Source: Streptomyces buecherae
GTDB lineage: Bacteria; Actinomycetota; Actinomycetes; Streptomycetales; Streptomycetaceae
DNA: 64,000 nucleotides
Assembly (NCBI RefSeq): GCF_014295035.1
Contig: NZ_CP060404.1
Span: 6,550,501 to 6,614,500, forward strand
Direction of reading: 5' to 3'
Shown in pieces: positions 52,137-60,244 of this stretch. The position numbers and the translations under genes are program-made. The first letter of the stretch is position 1. Each line of letters opens with the position of its first letter. Below the pieces are notes generated by a model that saw nothing but the letters and a program-made list of their open reading frames with translations, was not told the DNA's origin and did no database searches.

Positions 52137-53114
52137 TCACCCGAAGTCCAAGGGACCCGCACACGCGATGCCGGCGAGGTGCGTCAGCGCGTCCCGCAGG
52201 CTGGGAGGCGCGTTGTCGCGCCCGCGCCTCTGCTCCGCCGCCCGCCCGAGGGCGGAGCGGACGCGCTGGGAGGAGCGCATCCGCACGGCCGCGATGACCC
52301 GGTGGGTGAGCGCCTCGGCGTCGGACCAGGCGCGCTCCCGGAGCAGACAGTCGAGCAGGCGGGCGTCACTCATCCCCGCGTGGCCGACCGGCACGGTCGC
52401 CGGGCGGTTCACCACGCCCTGGAGAACCTCGATGGCCTCGCCCGTACGACCGGCCTCCTGGAACACGTGCCCCAGGTGCCCGTCGATCTCCTCGGGCGTC
52501 ACCCACCACGCCCAGTACGGATCGCTGTCGCGCGTCCCGTCGTCCAAAAGGGAACGGGCGAGCGCCAGAGCCTTGACCGCCTCCGTGGTACGCGCCAACC
52601 CGGCCAGCCCCTTGGCCTCCCGAACGCGAAAGATGGCCTCCACGCGAGGCGAAAGCGCACCCTGTGCCAGCACACCCCGCGTGACGGCCAACGCCTCGGG
52701 ATGGTTCCCTGTCCATTCGCTGCACATCGCGATGTTCTGCCGGATCAGCAGTTCCATGCTCGCGTCGCCGGCCTCTCGGGCCAGAGCCAGGGCCGTCTGG
52801 TTGGCCCGCCGCGCGGCGGCGTGTTGCTCGACGTCGAACAGCGCCCACCCGGCCACCTCGGCCAACTCCGCTGCTGCCGAACGGATGTCGCGCCCGTGTC
52901 GTGGGTCGTAGTCGGCACGGTCGAGCCGGTCGCGCACTATCCGGAACGCTCGCACGGCCGGCTCGGCCACGGGCACACCGAGCGGCCCGTTGTCCAGCGC
53001 GACGAGTTGCTGGGACGCCTGCCGAACGGCGTCGGCGAAGTCGGCTCCCCGGGTGTCACTGATGCGGAGGGGGGAGTCGGTGAAGGGTGGGGGGCCTTCG
53101 GTGGGTAATGCCAT
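52137..53114 (-). CDS. TPR-like protein lacking a DNA-binding domain
   Basis: A 325-residue helical protein whose repeats (FADAVRQASQQLVALDNG..., ARRANQTALALAREAGDASM, EAIEVLQGVVNRPATVPVGH) match the C-terminal TPR part of streptomycete XRE regulators. No helix-turn-helix is visible. It diverges from an HTH-TPR gene at 53183 with only 68 bases between them, so the two may form one regulatory unit, perhaps with this protein as a partner or titrator. The ATG at 53114 is preceded by AGGAGG-like bases. Function is not established. Confidence 0.6.
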   Translation of the reverse strand: MALPTEGPPPFTDSPLRISDTRGADFADAVRQASQQLVALDNGPLGVPVAEPAVRAFRIVRDRLDRADYDPRHGRDIRSAAAELAEVAGWALFDVEQHAAARRANQTALALAREAGDASMELLIRQNIAMCSEWTGNHPEALAVTRGVLAQGALSPRVEAIFRVREAKGLAGLARTTEAVKALALARSLLDDGTRDSDPYWAWWVTPEEIDGHLGHVFQEAGRTGEAIEVLQGVVNRPATVPVGHAGMSDARLLDCLLRERAWSDAEALTHRVIAAVRMRSSQRVRSALGRAAEQRRGRDNAPPSLRDALTHLAGIACAGPLDFG

Positions 53115-53182
53115 CAGCCGTTCCTCCTGGCCCTGCTAATCCGACCCACGCGGTACGTTCTCCACAAGGAGGAAGATGCCCC

Positions 53183-54367
53183 GTGGTCATGCCCATCCTC
53201 ACCACCACCGGCGCTCGCATCGCACACGAGCGAAAGATTCGCGGTCTGACGCAGCATGCTCTCGCTGATCTGTCCGCCGTCAGCTACTCGACGTTGACGA
53301 AAGTCGAGCAGAACCGCATGCCCGCCAGTCCCTCCGTACTGGGGGCCTTGGCGCGAGCCCTGTCGGTTCCTGTGACGGCGCTGACGGGTCAGCCCTACCT
53401 GGAGGAGCTGCGCAAGGACCAGCTTGACGCGTTGATACAGCCCATTCGCGAAGCCCTCAACATCTACGACCTGGGCCCCGACCCGGATGTCGCTCCCCGC
53501 CCCCTGGCTGAGCTGAGCGAGGCCGCCGACCAGCTCTGCGCGCTGGTCCGCGCTGCGGAAATCAAGCGTGTGGCAGCGGATCTCCCGATCCTCCTGCATG
53601 AGACGACGACGACCGCCCACACGCATGCGAGTGCGCAGGCGTGGACGGTGCTCGCGAGCCTGTACCGCACCGCGTACGACATCACGACCAAGCTCGGCTT
53701 CCCGGACCTGTGCGGTGTGGCGCTTGACCGGTTGGAGTGGGCGGCGCAGCGGGCCTCTGATCCGGTACTCAGCGGGATGCGGCAGTACCTGCGCGCCCTG
53801 GCCTATTTCCGGGCCAGTGACTACCGAACTGGCAAACGGCTCATCGCGCTTGGTATGGGCGTACTGGACCAGGCGGAGCCCGGGCGAGTGAAGGACGTGC
53901 TCCAGGGACAACTGCACCTTGGAGCGGCGGTCCTCGCGGGGCGCGACAAGGACCAGGACGCCGCGGAGGGACACCTGACGGAGGCGAAGCGCATCGCCAC
54001 GCGGACCGGCCACGCGGAGAAGGTCCACTGGCTCTCCTTCGGGCCGACCAACGTCGAAGTGCACCGGGTCAGCGTGCTCGCCGAACTGGACCTGTACCCC
54101 GAGGCCGTCACGTCGGCCAAGGCCGTGGCGTTTCCCGAGGGCTGGCCACCGTCGCGGCTGGCACACCACTACGCGGAACTGGCTCGGGCGCAGATGTGGA
54201 CCGGACAGGCGGATGCCTCGTTCCAGAGCCTCGTCAAAGCGCGCAAGCTAGCTCCGCAGCAGACGCGATACCACCCGACGGTGCGTGAGACATACGCGGG
54301 GCTCGAAGCGGCGAAGCGTCGGATGTCGAACTCGTTCAACAACTACGGGGCTTGGCTGGGTTGGTAG
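53183..54367 (+). CDS. XRE-family HTH regulator with TPR domain
   Basis: A 394-residue protein. The N-terminal helix-turn-helix covers about residues 6-65 (GARIAHERKIRGLTQHALAD, then SYSTLTKVEQNRMPASPSVLGALARALSV). A long TPR-like helical domain follows. Such pairs are typical of actinobacterial regulators that sense peptides or metabolites. The GTG at 53183 lies 10 bases past AGGAGG. The in-frame ATG at 53189 (PILTTTG) is 16 bases past it and less likely. It precedes two unknown genes, separated by a terminator-like hairpin. Confidence 0.85.
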   Translation: MVMPILTTTGARIAHERKIRGLTQHALADLSAVSYSTLTKVEQNRMPASPSVLGALARALSVPVTALTGQPYLEELRKDQLDALIQPIREALNIYDLGPDPDVAPRPLAELSEAADQLCALVRAAEIKRVAADLPILLHETTTTAHTHASAQAWTVLASLYRTAYDITTKLGFPDLCGVALDRLEWAAQRASDPVLSGMRQYLRALAYFRASDYRTGKRLIALGMGVLDQAEPGRVKDVLQGQLHLGAAVLAGRDKDQDAAEGHLTEAKRIATRTGHAEKVHWLSFGPTNVEVHRVSVLAELDLYPEAVTSAKAVAFPEGWPPSRLAHHYAELARAQMWTGQADASFQSLVKARKLAPQQTRYHPTVRETYAGLEAAKRRMSNSFNNYGAWLGW

Positions 54368-54391
54368 CCGTTCACGTTGTGTTACGGCTAG

Positions 54392-54427
54392 GGCCAGAAC
54401 TGTCATCGGGATGTGGCAGTTCTGGCC
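54392..54427 (+). terminator. Terminator after the XRE regulator gene
   Basis: GGCCAGAACTG (54392-54402) pairs with CAGTTCTGGCC (54417-54427). The stem is followed by a T-rich run, CTTATGTGT, which makes it the most typical terminator in this part of the window. Confidence 0.85.
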
Positions 54428-54537
54428 TTATGTGTCAGCAGTCTCAAGGCGGGACTCCATCCAGCCACGTTTTGAGGAGCTGACTCACGCATGATCGACC
54501 ACGTTGGTGCCCGGCCACACTGCCGGGGAGCGGCTCG

Positions 54538-54921
54538 ATGAACCAGACCCCCGCCCTCGCCGCAGGCGCCACACCCCCAACCCTCGCCGGAAGCGCCACG
54601 CTGAAACACCTCGTCTTCGAAGGCACGCACCGCGTCATCGTCAAGGGGGTGGCGCTGCGGTTCTTCCTACGGGCCGACGGCGTGTGGGCGCCGGCCACCG
54701 ACACCGACTTCCAACGCGCATACGAACTCGCCCTTTTCGACCCCGACGCGCTGCGCAAGGACGTGCTGTGCCCGAACGCGCGGCGCGTCGAGCACACCAC
54801 GGTCGAGGGGTGGTTCTGGTCCAACGGGTGTAACTCGGCGGGGCTGTGCACCTTCGATGACAGAAGCCCGGAGGAGTGCGCCGGCATGGCTCAGGTCGCG
54901 CGCGGGACGGCGACGCGCTGA
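54538..54921 (+). CDS. Unknown protein, 127 residues
   Basis: An acidic, mostly beta-looking protein with a low-complexity start and the segment KHLVFEGTHRVIVKGVALRFFL...WAPATDTDFQRAYELALFDPD. The end contains CPNARRVEHTTVEGWFWSNGCNSAG, with several cysteines (CNSAGLC). No family was recognised. ATG 54538 follows GGGGAG. Its stop overlaps the next gene (TGATG), so they are co-translated. The cysteines could bind metal. Confidence 0.6.
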   Translation: MNQTPALAAGATPPTLAGSATLKHLVFEGTHRVIVKGVALRFFLRADGVWAPATDTDFQRAYELALFDPDALRKDVLCPNARRVEHTTVEGWFWSNGCNSAGLCTFDDRSPEECAGMAQVARGTATR

Positions 54922-55394
54922 TGCCACGGCAGACATGGGTCAACCTGCTCGTGTGGCACCCGGAAGACCCGCTCAACTCGCTCAACCCACGTGACCTCAG
55001 CGGCCGTCTGCCTCGCGTACTCCAGGTCGTACGGGACGGTGAGGCGGGCCCGCCCGGAGTCATCCTGCGCCCCGACGAGCCACTGCGACAGGCTGCGGCA
55101 CGGGTGTCGGCGGCCCTGGGGTTACGGGCCCCGGCGCAGCCGGCCCCGCTCCTGGCCATCGACCAGCGGCCATCGGGGCGCGGGGGCGACGTGGAGCAGA
55201 TGGTGCTGGTGCTCGACGGCGGAACGCTGCCCACGGAAGAGCTCCCGCCGTGCGGCGGATGCGGCCGGTCCCACCTGGTGTGGACGCCACTGGAAGAGGC
55301 CGAACAGCCGACTCTGGTGCATGCTCTGCGCGCCCGCGTACAAGGCGGGCAGCCGCCGACGTTGTGGTGTGGCGAGCCCGTTGGCGGGGGCTGA
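54921..55394 (+). CDS. Unknown protein, 157 residues, NUDIX-like fold possible
   Basis: Begins MPRQTWVNLLVWHPEDPLNS, with VILRPDEPLRQAAARVSAALGL and DVEQMVLVLDGGTLPTEELPPCGGCGRSHLVW. The strand order and the ELxxAAxREL-like helix recall NUDIX-fold proteins, but the Nudix box glutamates are missing, so catalysis is doubtful. A C-x2-C pair sits near residue 110. It is coupled to the gene upstream by a one-base overlap. Further coding-like sequence in another frame follows (from about 55369), so the annotated end may reflect a frameshift. Confidence 0.55.
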   Translation: MPRQTWVNLLVWHPEDPLNSLNPRDLSGRLPRVLQVVRDGEAGPPGVILRPDEPLRQAAARVSAALGLRAPAQPAPLLAIDQRPSGRGGDVEQMVLVLDGGTLPTEELPPCGGCGRSHLVWTPLEEAEQPTLVHALRARVQGGQPPTLWCGEPVGGG

Positions 55395-55551
55395 GGTCCG
55401 ACTGCACCGCGCGTGGCCCCGCCCGTACGTCTCCTTCGAGCGCGACGGGCGGGGCCTGACGCTGCCGTACGCCCGCTGCCTGAGCTTCGGCGCGAGCGTC
55501 AGCCCGACGGCGGGCCTGAGGCCCTCAACAAAGCCGTTGAGCATCATTCAC
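55369..55551 (+). pseudogene. Coding-like fragment overlapping the unknown gene
   Basis: A frame opened by GTG 55369 overlaps the previous gene by 26 bases and carries high-GC3 codons encoding EVRLHRAWPRPYVSFERDGR and GLTLPYARCLSFGAS. At about 55530 the GC content falls sharply. The frame then runs antisense to the DUF3307 gene, so the remainder is not coding. It is most likely the broken front part of a gene whose end was lost when the DUF3307 segment joined, or a frameshifted end of the upstream gene. Function unknown. Confidence 0.4.
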
Positions 55552-55950
55552 TTAGGAAAGTCCAGCAATGGCAAGTGCGGCGACAGTCAACGCGGCAACG
55601 TGTGCGACCTGGTCGATATGAGCGGCTCCTCCTTTCTCGAAAGACTTCTCCTGGAGGTTGCTTTTCATCCACCGCTCCACTGGCCACCCGCGGTCGATAA
55701 AGGAATGGCTGGCGCCGATCCAGACCAGAGCGATCGCAGAGATGGGAACGCTGTAGCGGAGGTCGAGTACGGCCGCGCCCGTGGCGAGGAGGGTGGCTGA
55801 CGTTCCCACATGGATCAGAGCGTGAGTGGCGTTAGCGCGCCGCCCGATCGCGGTTTGCTCTCCTTTGTGTGCTGTTTGATGGTCTGTCTGGAATGGGTAG
55901 TCGGCTAACAAATGGGCGACGTATAACAGAACAAAGAGCGATGCGAACAC
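55552..55950 (-). CDS. DUF3307 membrane protein
   Basis: A 132-residue protein with about three membrane helices. The family signature FVLLYVAHLLADYPFQTDHQTAHKG occurs at residues 6-30. It is followed by ATHALIHVGTSATLL and GASHSFIDR, with the conserved His-Asp pairs. DUF3307 proteins are frequent on phages, plasmids and mobile islands. The GTG at 55950 lies eight bases past GGGAGG and replaces a longer, unlikely N-terminus. GC content is lower than in the neighbourhood, which supports horizontal origin. Confidence 0.85.
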   Translation of the reverse strand: MFASLFVLLYVAHLLADYPFQTDHQTAHKGEQTAIGRRANATHALIHVGTSATLLATGAAVLDLRYSVPISAIALVWIGASHSFIDRGWPVERWMKSNLQEKSFEKGGAAHIDQVAHVAALTVAALAIAGLS

Positions 55951-56185
55951 GCGTAGTGCCTCCCAGGGGGCATGGTGGTGGGCGATGCTGCTAGCGGGCC
56001 CCGCGAGTCGGCAGCTTTCCACGTCTCTCGCGGTGTCTGACGGCTTCAGGTCACCTCGGGGCGCCCGCCCGCGCACGCGGCAACGGCAACACCCTCGCCG
56101 TCCCGTGGCAGCGGGCCGCCGCCGGCGACTGAGTAGCCTGTGCCACCGAAGTCAGCCACCGCGCCTCAACACCGGAGGACAGCAG
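55951..56185. other. Divergent promoter spacer
   Basis: A 235-base spacer between the DUF3307 gene and the P-loop kinase-like gene. The right half is high-GC and the left half lower. No gene and no palindrome were recognised. Confidence 0.4.
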
Positions 56186-56881
56186 ATGACCGGCCACGAC
56201 TCCCTCGCCGACGGTGAGGTCTGGGACCCGTTCGGCACATTGCGCCGCGCGTTGTGGATCGGCGGTGGCCAGTGGGCCGGCAAGTCAACTGTCGCCCGGA
56301 TGTTGGCCGTTCGGTACGGCGTCACCGTGTACCACTACGACTACCACGACGCCCGCGGCCACAACGACCGCAGGATCGCCCGTCGTGTCGCTCTCGGCGA
56401 GCCGGCCACCGAGCCTGACCCGGACACGGTGTGGGTCCACACGGGTCCGGAAGAAATGGCCGCCGAGACCCTGGCCGGCTTTCCGGTCCGGTTCGACTGG
56501 GCTCTCGACGATCTGCGCGCGCTCGTGTCCGGCCACTCCGTCATCGCCGAGGGCTGGGGGCTGCGACCCGAACTCGTCGCACCCATCGTGGACTCACCGC
56601 GCCGGATGGTCGTGATGGTTCCCACGCCCGAGTTCCGTGACCACCAGGTCCGTGAGCTACCCCGAGCCGCCTCGCTCGGCCACCACGTCAGTGATTCCGC
56701 CCGCGCACAGGCCAACCGGTTGGCCCGCGATCAACTCGTCGCCGAGGACGCCGTCCGTCAGGCGCACCAGCTCGGTATCCGCGTCATCGAAGTGGACGGC
56801 TCTCGCGATGCCGGGGCGATGGCGGAGATTGTCGCCGATCACTTTGGCCCCTACCTTCCCGAGCCCGATCGCACGTCTTGA
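56186..56881 (+). CDS. P-loop kinase-like protein
   Basis: A 231-residue protein. The Walker A motif GGGQWAGKST (residues 26-35) is followed by YHYDYHDARGHNDRRIARRV. An Arg-rich region (LPRAASLGHHVSDSARAQANRLARDQ) could form the lid of a nucleoside or small-molecule kinase. No Walker B aspartate pair is obvious, although VIAEGWGLRPEL is a candidate. The ATG at 56186 follows GGAGGAC. The substrate cannot be read from the sequence, and antibiotic phosphotransferase or uridine-kinase relatives are possible. Confidence 0.7.
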   Translation: MTGHDSLADGEVWDPFGTLRRALWIGGGQWAGKSTVARMLAVRYGVTVYHYDYHDARGHNDRRIARRVALGEPATEPDPDTVWVHTGPEEMAAETLAGFPVRFDWALDDLRALVSGHSVIAEGWGLRPELVAPIVDSPRRMVVMVPTPEFRDHQVRELPRAASLGHHVSDSARAQANRLARDQLVAEDAVRQAHQLGIRVIEVDGSRDAGAMAEIVADHFGPYLPEPDRTS

Positions 56882-56943
56882 TCGGCGGAGGCATTGTGAT
56901 CGGCGGAAGCATTCGAGCATGTCCGCGTTCGACGTCGCCGTGA

Positions 56944-57108
56944 ACTCGGCTGGCCTGCGGCCCCAGGCCGCTTTCCCGTTTGTGGGCCGTGATGGGGAAG
57001 ATCGAGAGTGCGCTGGCCGAGGGCCTGGTCGTCTGGCCCGTGTACGGTCCCGACGCGCGGATCGATACGGTGCTCGCCCATGGACAGCCGGGGACCCGAA
57101 GGCGCTGA
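56944..57108 (+). pseudogene. Small coding-like frame before the Imm35 gene
   Basis: A frame between 56944 and the stop at 57106-57108 reads, from ATG 56992, MGKIESALAEGLVVWPVYGP and then DARIDTVLAHGQPGTRRR. The composition is protein-like, with high GC3. The stop is three bases before the Imm35 ATG. It may be the tail of a lost toxin or a short real gene. No ribosome site stands out before ATG 56992. Confidence 0.3.
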
Positions 57109-57111
57109 GTG

Positions 57112-57369
57112 ATGATCGAAGAGAGCGAAGCAAGGGCGTTGGCGGCGGAGTTCGCCAAGGGGAAATCGCTGGAGATGGAACTCGCTATCGCGCCCGAGCC
57201 TCCCGTGCGGCGGGGCACCGTGGCATATTTCGCCTGCCAGTCCGCCGAGTTCTTGCGGACCGGTAACTGGCGGGATATGGCCATCGGAAACGGCCCGGTC
57301 GCTGTGGATCTCGTGACCGGGGAGTGCCACATGCTGGGCGCCGATGAGGCCGCGGAGATGGAGCTCTAG
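57112..57369 (+). CDS. Imm35/YrhB-like immunity protein
   Basis: An 85-residue acidic protein with the Imm35 (YrhB) layout: an N-terminal helix (ESEARALAAEFAKGKSLEME), then RRGTVAYFACQSAEFLRTG and IGNGPVAVDLVTGECHMLG. The last motif, a Gly-Asn-Pro-type strand with VDxxTG, marks the family. Such proteins neutralise polymorphic toxins, but no toxin gene is visible here. GTG 57109 is an alternative start. A terminator hairpin follows at 57398. Confidence 0.75.
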   Translation: MIEESEARALAAEFAKGKSLEMELAIAPEPPVRRGTVAYFACQSAEFLRTGNWRDMAIGNGPVAVDLVTGECHMLGADEAAEMEL

Positions 57370-57397
57370 CGCGGCCCAACCGCCCCCGCGCTCACGA

Positions 57398-57425
57398 CGG
57401 CCCGCCGGAACCCACCGGCGGGCCG
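57398..57425. terminator. Terminator after the Imm35-like gene
   Basis: A perfect 11-bp stem (57398-57408 with 57415-57425) with an AACCCA loop lies in the convergent spacer with nadE. Confidence 0.85.
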
Positions 57426-57443
57426 CTCGCACGCCACCCTGAG

Positions 57444-57510
57444 CCGACCCGCGTCAGCCATACCTCACCCGACCCGCGCCAGCCACCCCCCACCCGACCC
57501 GCGTCAGCGC
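57444..57510. repeat. Three degenerate direct repeats beyond nadE
   Basis: CCCGACCCGCGTCAGC-type units at 57444-57460, 57468-57485 and 57493-57510 are spaced by 24-25 bases. They are non-coding. Confidence 0.7.
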
Positions 57511-57515
57511 CCCGC

Positions 57516-59270
57516 TCAACCCGACTCGCGCCACCGGTTGGTGATGGGCAGGCGGCGGTCCTTGCCGAAGCCCTTGGCGGAGATCTTGGTGCCCGGCGGG
57601 TACTGGCGGCGCTTGTACTCCGCCGCGTCCACCATGCGCAGTACCCGGGTCACCGTCTCCGGGTCGAAGCCGGCGGCGACGATGTCCGCGCTGCCCTGGT
57701 CGCGGTCGACGTAGCGCTCCAGGATCTGGTCGAGCACGTCGTAGTCGGGCAGCGAGTCGGCGTCGACCTGGCCCGGGCGCAGTTCGGCGCTCGGGGGCTT
57801 GGTGATCGAGTTCTCCGGGATCGGCGGCGTCTGGCCGCGTTCCTCGGCCGCCTGGTTGCGCCACCGCGCCAGGCGGAAGACGCCCGTCTTGTAGAGGTCC
57901 TTGATCGGGCCGTACGCGCCGACGGAGTCGCCGTAGAGCGTGGAGTAGCCGCAGGCCAGCTCCGACTTGTTGCCGGGGGCCAGCACGATGTGGCCCTCCT
58001 GGTTGGAGAGCGCCATCAGCAGCGTGCCGCGCAGCCGCGCCTGGAGGTTCTCCTCGGCGAGGCCGGTCAGGTCGAGCGAGCCCATGTACGCGTCGAACAT
58101 CGGGACGATGGGCACCGTACGGAAGTTGAGGCCGGTGCGCCGGGCCAGCTCGGCGGCGTCCTCCTTGGAGTGGCCGGAGCTGTACTTCGACGGCATGGAC
58201 ACGCCGTACACGTTGCGCGCGCCCAGCGCGTCGCACGCGATGGCCGCCACCAACGCCGAGTCGATGCCGCCGGAGAGGCCGATGAGCACACTGCGGAAGC
58301 CGTTCTTGGCCACGTACGCGCGCAGGCCCACCACCAGGGCGGTGTAGATCTCCTCCGCGTCGCCGAGCCGCTCGGCCTCGCCGCCGGCCAACTCCCGCTC
58401 GTACGCCGGCACCGGGTCCTGGCTCAGGGTGACGTGGTCGACGCGCAGCCCGTCGTCCACCACGCCCGACGGGGGCTCGGGCGCGGCGGCCGGCAGGTCC
58501 AGGTCGACCAGGACGCAGCCCTCGGCGAACTGCGGGGCCCGCGCGATCACCTCGCCCTCCCGGTCGACCACGATCGAGTCGCCGTCGAAGACCAGATCGT
58601 CCTGGCCGCCGATCATGGCGAGGTAGGCGGTGGTGCAGCCGGCCTCGCGGGCGCGCCTGCGGACCAGTTCGAGGCGGGTGTCGTTCTTCTCGCGCTCGTA
58701 CGGGGAGGCGTTGATGGACACCAGCAGGCCGGCGCCGGCGGAGCGGGTGGCGGGCACCCGGCCGCCCTCCTGCCACAGGTCCTCGCAGATGGCGAGGGCG
58801 ACGTCGACGCCGTGGACGCGGATGACCGGCAGCGTCTCGCCGGGCACGAAGTAGCGGAACTCGTCGAAGACGCCGTAGTTCGGCAGGTGGTGTTTGGCGA
58901 AGGTGAGTGCCACCTGCCCGCGGTGCAGCACGGCCGCGGCGTTGCGCGGCGCGCCCGCGGGCTGGCCGTAGCGCGGCTGCTCCTTGTCGCTGCGGTCCAG
59001 GTAGCCGACGATCACCGGCAGCTCGCCGAAGCCCTCGGCGCCCAGCCGGGCGGCGAGCGCGGTCAGCGCGGCGCGGGACGCCTCGACGAAGGAGGCGCGC
59101 AGCGCCAGGTCCTCGACGGGGTAGCCGGTCAGCGCCATCTCGGGGAACGCCACCAGGTGGGCGCCCTGTTCGGCGGCGTGCCGGGTCCATTGGACGACGG
59201 CCTCCGCGTTGGCCGCGAGGTCACCGACGGTGGAGTCGATCTGGTTCAGAGCGAGGCGAAGTTGAGGCAC
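57516..59270 (-). CDS. nadE: Glutamine-dependent NAD+ synthetase
   Basis: A 584-residue enzyme that makes NAD from nicotinic acid adenine dinucleotide. The N-terminal nitrilase-type glutaminase domain (about 1-270) has the Glu of FPEMALTGY, the Lys of FAKHHLPNYGVFDE and the Cys of AICEDLWQ. The C-terminal ATP pyrophosphatase domain has the P-loop GLSGGIDSALVAA and SMPSKYSSGHSKEDA. The GTG at 59270 is the only start that gives the known N-terminus (PQLRLALNQIDSTVGDL). The length fits two-domain actinobacterial NadE. Housekeeping, monocistronic. Confidence 0.96.
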   Translation of the reverse strand: MPQLRLALNQIDSTVGDLAANAEAVVQWTRHAAEQGAHLVAFPEMALTGYPVEDLALRASFVEASRAALTALAARLGAEGFGELPVIVGYLDRSDKEQPRYGQPAGAPRNAAAVLHRGQVALTFAKHHLPNYGVFDEFRYFVPGETLPVIRVHGVDVALAICEDLWQEGGRVPATRSAGAGLLVSINASPYEREKNDTRLELVRRRAREAGCTTAYLAMIGGQDDLVFDGDSIVVDREGEVIARAPQFAEGCVLVDLDLPAAAPEPPSGVVDDGLRVDHVTLSQDPVPAYERELAGGEAERLGDAEEIYTALVVGLRAYVAKNGFRSVLIGLSGGIDSALVAAIACDALGARNVYGVSMPSKYSSGHSKEDAAELARRTGLNFRTVPIVPMFDAYMGSLDLTGLAEENLQARLRGTLLMALSNQEGHIVLAPGNKSELACGYSTLYGDSVGAYGPIKDLYKTGVFRLARWRNQAAEERGQTPPIPENSITKPPSAELRPGQVDADSLPDYDVLDQILERYVDRDQGSADIVAAGFDPETVTRVLRMVDAAEYKRRQYPPGTKISAKGFGKDRRLPITNRWRESG

Positions 59271-59335
59271 GCCGGCCAGTGTAATCGTCTGTTTGACGCG
59301 ATGGGGTGGTGAGGGCGGCCACACCGCGCCGGGCG

Positions 59336-60160
59336 TCACCCGGCGGGCTCCACCGGCTTCGCGGACTCCGCTCGCTCCGGGGGTTCCGCCGGCTCCGTGG
59401 GCTCCGCCGGCGGTGCGGCGCCGCGCGGCGCGCCCGGGATGGTGCCTGGTGGGCGCTCCGTCGCGCGGCCGAAGTCGGTGGTCAGCCAGTGCTCGATGGA
59501 CGTGTCGGGGAACGGGCGTGGCGGGAAGCTGCCCGCCACCGGGGTGATGTCGGCGATCCGGTCGAGCCGGAAGGTGCGCCAGTCGTCCCGGTCCACGTCG
59601 AAGGCCACGAGGTACCACGCGCCGGCGCGCAGGTAGTGGCGGTACGGCTCGACCAGTCGCGTCGAGCGCCGGTCGTGCTGGTCGGTGTAGCGGAAGCGGA
59701 GCCGGCCGCCCTCGGCGACCGCGTCCGCGATCACGCCCACGGTCGCCGCCGCGACCACGGCCCCGGGCTGCTGGAGCACCTCGGTGGCCAGGTCGGTCGC
59801 GGCGGCGCGGCGGCGCAGCGGACGGGGCAGCACTTGGTCGAGCTTGAGCAGCGCGCTGGAGGCGACCGCCTCCTCCGGGAGCCAGGCGCGGATCAGGTGC
59901 AGGCCGGCCACCAGCGCGGTGATCTCGTCGGCGGTGAACAGCAGCGGCGGCACCTTGACCCCGGGGCGCAGCCGGTACGTGCTGCCGGGGCCCGGGCGGG
60001 CCTCGACCGCGTAGCCGAGCCGGCGCAGCCGCCGGGCGTCGCGGCGCACCGTGCGCGTGCTCGTGCCGAGCCGTTCGGCCAGGTCGGCGGCGGTCCACTC
60101 GCCGCCGGACTGCAACAACGTCAGCAGGGCCAGGGTCCTGGTCGTCGGGTCGTGGTCCAT
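59336..60160 (-). CDS. WYL-domain HTH regulator (YafY-like)
   Basis: A 274-residue transcription factor. The N-terminal winged HTH is LALLTLLQSGGEWTAADLAE and LGTSTRTVRRDARRLRRLGY (about residues 10-52). The WYL domain follows, with the sensor motif GAWYLVAFDVDRDDWRTFRLDRI. The C-terminus is a degenerate Glu/Pro repeat (PAEPTEPAEPPERAESAKP). It diverges from an NmrA-like reductase gene with an 84-base spacer, so regulation of that gene is likely. The ligand is unknown. Confidence 0.92.
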   Translation of the reverse strand: MDHDPTTRTLALLTLLQSGGEWTAADLAERLGTSTRTVRRDARRLRRLGYAVEARPGPGSTYRLRPGVKVPPLLFTADEITALVAGLHLIRAWLPEEAVASSALLKLDQVLPRPLRRRAAATDLATEVLQQPGAVVAAATVGVIADAVAEGGRLRFRYTDQHDRRSTRLVEPYRHYLRAGAWYLVAFDVDRDDWRTFRLDRIADITPVAGSFPPRPFPDTSIEHWLTTDFGRATERPPGTIPGAPRGAAPPAEPTEPAEPPERAESAKPVEPAG

Positions 60161-60244
60161 CTACGCAACCTCTCAGAAGAGGAGGACGGGTTCCGGCCGG
60201 CTCTCCTCCTAGCCTGCGGGCAGAGCCACCGAAGGAGAAAGACC

